Of a DNA stretch of 64,000 bases, positions 58,883 through 64,000 are shown one piece after another. Under the pieces are notes generated by a model. It made no database searches. It saw only the letters and a program-made list of their open reading frames with translations, and was not told the origin of the DNA. The first letter of the stretch is position 1. Every line of letters begins with the position of its first letter. The stretch comes from JAJKIV01 sp036741775 (GTDB lineage Bacteria; Gemmatimonadota; Gemmatimonadetes; Gemmatimonadales; Gemmatimonadaceae). The position numbers and the translations under genes are program-made. The stretch covers positions 4,482-68,481 of the forward strand of contig DAINRQ010000026.1 in the NCBI GenBank assembly GCA_036741775.1. Reading direction: 5' to 3'.

Positions 58883-60316
58883 ATGAGCAGTGGATTCGAA
58901 ATGACGGGACTCGAGGGTGGGCCTGTCGCGCTGACCACTGGTCAACTCGAGGATCTGAAATCGCGGATCAGGGGTCACATACTTCGGCAGGGCGACCGGG
59001 CATGGGAAGATTCGATTCTGATCTGGAACAGCATGGTCGCCAAGGTGCCGGCGCTCGTCGTTCAGCCGACGTCGGCTCGCGACGTCGCGGAAGCGGTCGG
59101 ATTCGCGCGCGACCACGGGCTGCTGCTCAGTATCAAGGGTGGCGGCCACAACATCGCCGGCACCGCGATCGCCGAGGGTGGTTTGACGCTGGACATGTCG
59201 CGCATGCGGGACGTAGTCGTCGATCCCGATGCCAAACGCGCGCGCGTTGGCGCGGGCTGTCTGCTCCGGGACGTCGACCGCGCCACGCAGGAGCACGGAC
59301 TCGCCACTGTGCTGGGTTTCGTGTCCGAAACGGGGGTCGCCGGTCTGACACTCGGCGGCGGCTTCGGTTACCTGGCGCGCCGCTTCGGGTGGGCAGCCGA
59401 CAACCTCGAGGAGGTCGAGATTGTCACCGCCGATGCCCGGATCCGCATCGCCAACCGGGATGAGAACCCCGACCTCTTCTGGGCGATTCGGGGCGGCGGC
59501 GGCAACTTCGGTGTGGTCACCCGCTTCACCTTCCGGCTGCACGAGGTGGGACCAACCATTACGGGCGGTCTCATTATGTGGAGCGCGGATCGGATCGAGG
59601 AGGTGCTCGCTGCCTATGGTGAGCTGAGCGAATCGGCGCCACGCGAGCTTACCGTAGCTGCGGTCGTGCGCACCGCGCCCCCCGCGCCGTTCGTGCCCGA
59701 GAAATGGCATGGCAAGCTCGTGGTGGCGATGTTGGTGTGCCACAGCGGCCACAACGCGCAGGCCGATCTCGATCCGATCCGCGCGCTACGCGCGCCTGTC
59801 GCAGACCGCGTGGGCGAGCTGCCTTACATCAAGCAGCAGTCACTGCTGGACGATTCGCCCTCGCAGTCCAAGGGGATGCACCAGTACTGGAAGTCCGAGT
59901 ACCTGGCGAGTCTACCGGCCGCATACCTCGATGCCTTCCGTGACGGTGCGATGCGGGCCGCCTCGCCGTTGTCGTTCTCTGTCATTTTCCCGATCGGCGG
60001 CGCGCTCAACGAGCGCGCTGATGACGACGGGGCGGTCGGCAACCGCGACGCCCGCTTCGTCAGCGGGTTCTCCGGCGTGTGGCCTCCGGACGACCCACGT
60101 GCCGATGAGCACGTTGGCTGGGTGCGCGATGCGTGGGAGCGGATCCGGCCGTTTTCGACGGGAGGCAACTACGTGAACTTCCAGTTGGCAGAAGACGACC
60201 CCTCCCGGACCGCCAGTGCCTACCGGGAGAACTACGAACGGCTTCAGCGCGTCAAGGCGGAGTACGACCCGGGCAATCTGTTCCGCGTCAACCGGAACAT
60301 CCCGTCAGCAGGCTGA
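58883..60316 (+). CDS. FAD-binding oxidoreductase (berberine bridge enzyme-like)
   Basis: 477 residues. FAD-binding PCMH domain: VVQPTSARDVAEAVGFARDHG, with the FAD-linking histidine region KGGGHNIAGTAI, then GFVSETGVAGLTLGGGFGYLARRFG. C-terminal BBE domain YDPGNLFRVNRNI. Members oxidise alcohols, sugars or alkaloids using a covalent flavin. The ATG at 58883 has GGAGG 8 bases upstream. No partner reductase visible. Confidence 0.92.
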   Translation: MSSGFEMTGLEGGPVALTTGQLEDLKSRIRGHILRQGDRAWEDSILIWNSMVAKVPALVVQPTSARDVAEAVGFARDHGLLLSIKGGGHNIAGTAIAEGGLTLDMSRMRDVVVDPDAKRARVGAGCLLRDVDRATQEHGLATVLGFVSETGVAGLTLGGGFGYLARRFGWAADNLEEVEIVTADARIRIANRDENPDLFWAIRGGGGNFGVVTRFTFRLHEVGPTITGGLIMWSADRIEEVLAAYGELSESAPRELTVAAVVRTAPPAPFVPEKWHGKLVVAMLVCHSGHNAQADLDPIRALRAPVADRVGELPYIKQQSLLDDSPSQSKGMHQYWKSEYLASLPAAYLDAFRDGAMRAASPLSFSVIFPIGGALNERADDDGAVGNRDARFVSGFSGVWPPDDPRADEHVGWVRDAWERIRPFSTGGNYVNFQLAEDDPSRTASAYRENYERLQRVKAEYDPGNLFRVNRNIPSAG

Positions 60317-60367
60317 CTGTGCTGCCTAACACGATCGGGCGTCCACGTCAGTAATGGAGGACGTGGG

Positions 60368-62260
60368 TTACGCCCGCCCGTCCGTCCGCACCACCGCGCG
60401 CTCGTACAGTCCCAGGATCTGACTGCGGCTCACCACGCCCCGCAGCACCCCGGTTGCCGGGTCCACGACGGGCAGCGACGCATCGCCCCGCACCCCCATC
60501 TGCCGCACCGCCGCGAGCAGTGAGTCGGCCGGAGCAAGCGTCGCGGAGGCCCGCGCGACGTCCGCGGCAATGAGCACCCCATCCAACGCCTGCGGGGCAC
60601 GTGCCACCGCGCCCAGGTCCGCCGTCGTCAGCACGCCGACGTACAGCCCCGCATCGTCGACCACCGGGAACAGGTTCTGGTCTCGATGACCGATGTGCGC
60701 GAGCAGGGAGGCCACTGGCGTCTCCTCGCGCACCACGACCGGATCGGGGTCGTACGCGTCGGCTACGCGAAGCCCGGCGAGCACGTCACGATCCGCACCG
60801 TGTTCCACGTGCTCACCGCGACGCCTGAGCCAGCCACTGTATAGGTCGTCTCGGTCGAGCCAGCGAGCCACTGGCGTGCACACCGCCACGGCAAGCATGA
60901 GCGGCAGCACGATCGCGTAGTCGTTCGTCATCTCGAACACGAGCAGGATCCCCGTGATCGGCGCGCCAACGGCCCCCGCCACGACGGCGCCCATCCCCAC
61001 GATGGCGTACGACTCCGGCGAGATGGGAAGCCCCGGGAACAGCACCTCGAGCGTGACGCCGAACGCCCCGCCGCTCGCCGCGCCGACGAAGAGAGCCGGC
61101 GTGAACAGCCCGCCCGATCCGCCGGACTGCAACGTGATACTCGTAACGAAAATCTTCCCCACCGCGAGAAGCAGCAGCGCCCACCACGCCATCCGGCCGA
61201 ACGCCGCGAGCGGAATCGCCAGGTGGCCGGCACCCACGAGCAGGCCGCCGGAGACGAACGTCGCCGCGCCGACGAGCGCGCCCGCGAGCCACGGCACCGC
61301 CCATACGTGGCGGCCGAGTCGCGCGCGCACCGCCCCTACGACGTCCGCCGTCGTGAAGTGCACGCGCGTGAACAGCGCCGACATGACGCCGCACAGCACG
61401 CCGAGCACCGGGAAGAAGACCAGGATCTCGACCAGCGCGGCATACCCGTACTCCTCCGGAATCGGGAACGCCGGGTGATTCCCGAAGGCCGCGCGCGACA
61501 CGACCGCCCCCACCACACTCGCCATGACGACCGGTGGGAACGCGGAAACGCGAAACGTTCCCAGGATCTCCTCGAGGGCGAAAAACGCGCCGGCGAGTGG
61601 CGCGTTGAACGCCGCGGCGATGCCGGCCGCCGCGCCGGCGCCGACCAACACGGCGGTACGCTCGGGCGCGAAGCGAAACGCCTTGCTGAGGAACGAGCCG
61701 GCCGCGGCGCCGACGACAGCAACCGGGCCTTCGCTCCCCGCCGAACCGCCGCCGCCGATCGTGACCGCGCTCGCGGCGGTACGCCCGAGCGCTTCCGATG
61801 CCGAAATCCGTCCGGCCCGGCGAACGACCGCTACCTGCACGTCGGGCACCGTCAGGCCGTCACCGCCTCGGCCGAACCGCCGCCACACCGCCGCCGCGCC
61901 CGCGAGCGCCGCCGCCGTCACGAGCGTGCGGTAGATGAAGGCGGGTAGCAGCCGGTCGAGCGCGCCGAGTGGCCACTCGAAGAACGCAAAGTACACGAGG
62001 TCGATGGCCCGGTAGAACGCGATCACGGCCACGGCCGACGAGAGGCCGACGGCCACGGCGAAGATGAGCAGCGTCGCGTTCTCACTCAGCCCGAGGCCTT
62101 CGAACCACGACAGCCATCGTTCCCAGCGCGACGTGGCCGCCCGCGTGGCGTGCCGCGTCGCGAGGCGCGCCGTGATCAGCGTGCGCCGGCCAGCACGGCC
62201 GATGCGGCTCGGCGTGATCGGGCGCCCGTCCTTGGGCGGGTCCGGCGACTCGTCAGGCAC
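60368..62260 (-). CDS. ClC-type chloride channel/antiporter with CBS domains
   Basis: 630 residues. Twelve or so helices; ion selectivity segments GGGGSAGSEGPVAVVGAAAG (with the gating glutamate) and KIFVTSITLQSGGSGGLFTPALFVGA. C-terminal tandem CBS pair from about 470: VADAYDPDPVVVREETPVASLL, LFPVVDDAGLYVGVLTTADL, then LPVVDPATGVLRGVVSRSQI. CBS domains regulate gating by nucleotides in relatives. It could be a Cl-/H+ exchanger or channel; the distinguishing proton glutamate was not determined. Start at 62260; N-terminal 40 residues are basic and polar. Confidence 0.94.
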   Translation of the reverse strand: MPDESPDPPKDGRPITPSRIGRAGRRTLITARLATRHATRAATSRWERWLSWFEGLGLSENATLLIFAVAVGLSSAVAVIAFYRAIDLVYFAFFEWPLGALDRLLPAFIYRTLVTAAALAGAAAVWRRFGRGGDGLTVPDVQVAVVRRAGRISASEALGRTAASAVTIGGGGSAGSEGPVAVVGAAAGSFLSKAFRFAPERTAVLVGAGAAAGIAAAFNAPLAGAFFALEEILGTFRVSAFPPVVMASVVGAVVSRAAFGNHPAFPIPEEYGYAALVEILVFFPVLGVLCGVMSALFTRVHFTTADVVGAVRARLGRHVWAVPWLAGALVGAATFVSGGLLVGAGHLAIPLAAFGRMAWWALLLLAVGKIFVTSITLQSGGSGGLFTPALFVGAASGGAFGVTLEVLFPGLPISPESYAIVGMGAVVAGAVGAPITGILLVFEMTNDYAIVLPLMLAVAVCTPVARWLDRDDLYSGWLRRRGEHVEHGADRDVLAGLRVADAYDPDPVVVREETPVASLLAHIGHRDQNLFPVVDDAGLYVGVLTTADLGAVARAPQALDGVLIAADVARASATLAPADSLLAAVRQMGVRGDASLPVVDPATGVLRGVVSRSQILGLYERAVVRTDGRA

Positions 62261-62322
62261 TCGTGTGAGGCACTCCGAACGGAACGGGTTCGGTGAAACG
62301 CGGTTGAACCAACGATGAACAT

Positions 62323-62362
62323 CTCGGACGGGGCGCGGGCGTGGAACCGCGCTCCGTCCGAG
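62323..62362. terminator. Strong GC-rich hairpin between two minus-strand genes
   Basis: CTCGGACGGGGCGCGG (62323-62338), 8-base loop, CCGCGCTCCGTCCGAG (62347-62362). Sixteen-base stem with one mismatch, 21 bases past the lipoprotein stop and before the ClC start. No long T tract follows, so a hairpin-type or Rho-assisted terminator is inferred. Confidence 0.55.
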
Positions 62363-62383
62363 TATGTGGATTGCGTCTACCTG

Positions 62384-63295
62384 CTACGAGTCGGTCACCA
62401 CGAGGTCGTTGACCGAGAGGTAGGTCCGCTCACGTGACACCATCGTCGTGTCGCCGGTGAGCCCCCACGGCGCGCGCACTTCGTCGAGGTTCGTTGGCAT
62501 CGCCTTGATAACCCCGGCGATGGACACGGTCTGGCCGGCACGCATCGCGGTGTGGCCCGCGTGTGTGCGAGCCGCCGTCGAGTCGAGGACAACGAGCAGC
62601 CGTTTCTCGTTGCCGGGCCCGACCCAGAACGCCCGCGGGCTCACCACATCCACGACCTTGACATCGAACAAGGCCACGCTCCGTCCGACCAGCGACGATC
62701 GTTCGGGTGCATCGACGATGACCAAGACGTCTGTGATTGGGCCGACCGGCACGGGCACCGGAACGGCGACCGCGGGAACGACATCGACGCGCGGTGTGAT
62801 GTCGAGGTCGTGCATCACGACGACCGCTTTACCGTCGTAGATGTCGAACAGGTCGCCGTCGAGGTCGGCATTGATCTCCCGTTCGATCGCGTCCTCCTCG
62901 AAAACGCGGACCCGTCCGGTGACCTGGACGAGGTCGTTGGACACCTTTCCCGAATCCGCCAGGTTGTTCAGGATCGAGGGGACAGCCGATGGGCCGACGA
63001 CGAGGAGCTCCTCACCGCCACCGTAGCCCTCGCCTCCGATCGAGAACCAGCGCGGGCCGAACACGCGGTTCACCTCGCCGCTTACGGTCACGATCCGCCC
63101 TTCGACCGCGCTGGGATTCGACGTGATGTCCTTCACCGTGGCGCCCCACGGCGCGCCGAGATCGGACGGGACCTGCCGGGCGCCGCACGCGGCGCTCGTC
63201 ATGAACAGGACGCCTAACGCCACGCCGCCAATGGCCCGCCTCGGGCCGCGTCGCTCCGGCATGACTCCCCTCGACTGCATTTCACTGTACGACAT
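62384..63295 (-). CDS. Lipoprotein with OB-like domains, hypothetical
   Basis: 303 residues. Signal with lipobox MTSAAC; mature part begins KDITSNPSAVEGRIVTVSGEVNRVFGPRWFSIGG, an OB/NirD-like beta pattern (DITSNP, VTVSGEV, RVFGPRWFSI), with a second block SLVGRSVALFDVKVVDVVSPRAFWVGPGNEKRLLVVLD that repeats it. A proline/valine-rich linker VVPAVAVPVPVPVGP separates them. Function unknown. The start ATG at 63295 has AGGAGG nearby. Contains a CGTTAGGC octamer in the signal region. Confidence 0.82.
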   Translation of the reverse strand: MSYSEMQSRGVMPERRGPRRAIGGVALGVLFMTSAACGARQVPSDLGAPWGATVKDITSNPSAVEGRIVTVSGEVNRVFGPRWFSIGGEGYGGGEELLVVGPSAVPSILNNLADSGKVSNDLVQVTGRVRVFEEDAIEREINADLDGDLFDIYDGKAVVVMHDLDITPRVDVVPAVAVPVPVPVGPITDVLVIVDAPERSSLVGRSVALFDVKVVDVVSPRAFWVGPGNEKRLLVVLDSTAARTHAGHTAMRAGQTVSIAGVIKAMPTNLDEVRAPWGLTGDTTMVSRERTYLSVNDLVVTDS

Positions 63296-63675
63296 TCGCA
63301 CCTCCTGTGCTTCGCGAACGAGTGGCGGCGTCGGCCGGCTTGTCGAGACACTCACATGCCAAGCGCGAAGCCGCCGCGCCCCTGCACACGCCGGCCGATG
63401 CCGCGCACCACGCGCGCAAGGCGCGCTCCTCGGCGCCCAGGATCTGATGTCGCGTGCAGCGGATCGCTCGAATCGCGGGCGGGTGGCTCGCTCGCGCAGC
63501 GACGTGCCCAAACGCGACAGGCAACGCGAACGGTGCCCGGCGGCGTGTGGCCGTAGCCCATCGCCGCGCGAGCAGTGGACTCGACTCGGACGCACGACGC
63601 CGGATCGTGGATTGCGGGGGATTGATTCGAGGCGCCGGCGGTCCGTTGGCGCGTGAACTCTCACCCGACTCAGCC
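63296..63675. other. Intergenic region between divergent lipoprotein and SIMPL genes
   Basis: 380 bases of very GC-rich DNA. Reading frames here are arginine/alanine-rich and not gene-like. The AGGAGG of the lipoprotein gene lies at its left end. I see no promoter that stands out. Confidence 0.5.
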
Positions 63676-64000
63676 ATGTCGAACCACTCATCCCTGTCCA
63701 ACCGCTCGCCAACGAGAAGCGCGCTCGTGCGGTTCGCGACCGCCACAGCCGTCTCGGTGCTGGCTCTGGCCGCCACGCCGCGATTGCTCGCACCACAAAT
63801 GTCGCCGGCCCAGCCGGTGCCGCACGAACCGACGATCTTCACGACGGCGCAGGGCGAGTCGCGCGTGACTCCGGACCGTGCCACCGTCCACATTGGCGTC
63901 GAGACTCGTGCCGCGACGGCCGCCGCTGCCGCTCGCGCAAACGCCGAGCGATTGACACGCGTGCTCGACGCCATCAAGCGGGCGGGCGTTCCGGAGAGTA
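63676..64000 (+). CDS. SIMPL-domain (DUF541) protein, 5' part only
   Basis: 108 residues visible; the gene runs off the right edge. Signal-like N-terminus (VRFATATAVSVLALAATPRLLA) followed by FTTAQGESRVTPDRATVHIGVETRAATAAAAARANAERLTRVLDAIKRAGVP. That is the opening of a DUF541/SIMPL domain, periplasmic. Members include mammalian-interacting and stress proteins with unknown bacterial role. The rest cannot be judged. Confidence 0.88.
   Translation, partial: MSNHSSLSNRSPTRSALVRFATATAVSVLALAATPRLLAPQMSPAQPVPHEPTIFTTAQGESRVTPDRATVHIGVETRAATAAAAARANAERLTRVLDAIKRAGVPES

Noticed and set aside
1..64000. CRISPR array, rRNA, tRNA or integrase
   Set aside because: No regularly spaced repeats, no rRNA-like or tRNA-like sequence and no recombinase gene were found on either strand.

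Overview
The window is a 64 kb, GC-rich (about two thirds G+C by eye) bacterial chromosome segment with both strands densely coded. The mix of a TonB-dependent receptor, many two-component proteins, lipoproteins, small conserved proteins with a YPADW or DDSFPASD signature and a strongly over-represented octamer GCCTAACG/CGTTAGGC suggests a free-living soil or freshwater Gemmatimonadota-like organism. That assignment is an inference from style, not from a marker gene: I see no rRNA, tRNA or CRISPR in the window.

Layout. 1-2.6 kb: a two-domain KaiC-like ATPase (cut by the left edge), its translationally coupled partner and a YPADW mini-protein. 2.8-6.97 kb: a broken Big-domain lipoprotein, then a large soluble PAS/GAF histidine kinase with its own promoter. 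7.1-12.4 kb: an arylsulfotransferase-like lipoprotein, a duplicated DoxX-like protein and a LytS/LytTR two-component pair overlapping a secreted histidine phosphatase. 12.6-17.1 kb: a Ca/Na-type antiporter and a sulfide/persulfide operon (rhodanese, metallo-beta-lactamase-rhodanese fusion, ArsR regulator) facing an OsmC-like protein. 17.3-20.6 kb: membrane proteins and a serine hydrolase. 20.9-32.9 kb: a stress/dormancy-like block with two tandem universal stress proteins, an internally deleted lactate dehydrogenase, a disulfide oxidoreductase, an MDR reductase, a baeRF-type protein, a CBS pair, a ribosome-hibernation-like protein, a truncated HAMP sensor, an Mrp/NBP35 ATPase, an aldolase and DUF488. 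34-39.7 kb: gap and a transaldolase/Fsa gene, a FUSC-type exporter and a phospholipase D-family protein. 40-49.9 kb: several decayed genes, a PAS-LuxR regulator, DUF4142, a cupredoxin, a wrecked REC-PAS-kinase head to head with a GH15 glucoamylase, a TonB receptor and a small membrane protein with a clear promoter. 50.2-55.9 kb: a complete Mrp Na+/H+ antiporter operon with fused MrpA-MrpB. 56-64 kb: a methyltransferase, Hsp20, an FAD oxidoreductase, a ClC channel with CBS domains, a lipoprotein and the start of a SIMPL-domain protein.

How the genes fit together. The recurring themes are ion and pH homeostasis (Mrp, antiporter, ClC), redox and sulfur stress (persulfide operon, OsmC, cupredoxin), envelope function (FUSC, phospholipase D, TonB receptor) and stasis survival (universal stress proteins, CBS, HPF, baeRF, Hsp20). 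The gene families between 20.9 and 29.4 kb, plus Hsp20 at 58 kb, resemble the mycobacterial DosR dormancy set.

Between the intact genes lie about a dozen gene fragments (MarC, DUF421, a di-haem peroxidase tail, glucoamylase pieces, kinase tails, a lipoprotein, a possible DUF488 scrap). This indicates an accessory region that is repeatedly rearranged and is losing genes. Non-coding signals worth attention are the octamer, an 84 percent identical 63-bp intergenic pair, a 128-bp inverted repeat in front of the Mrp operon, and a sigma70-type promoter whose spacer is a perfect palindrome.
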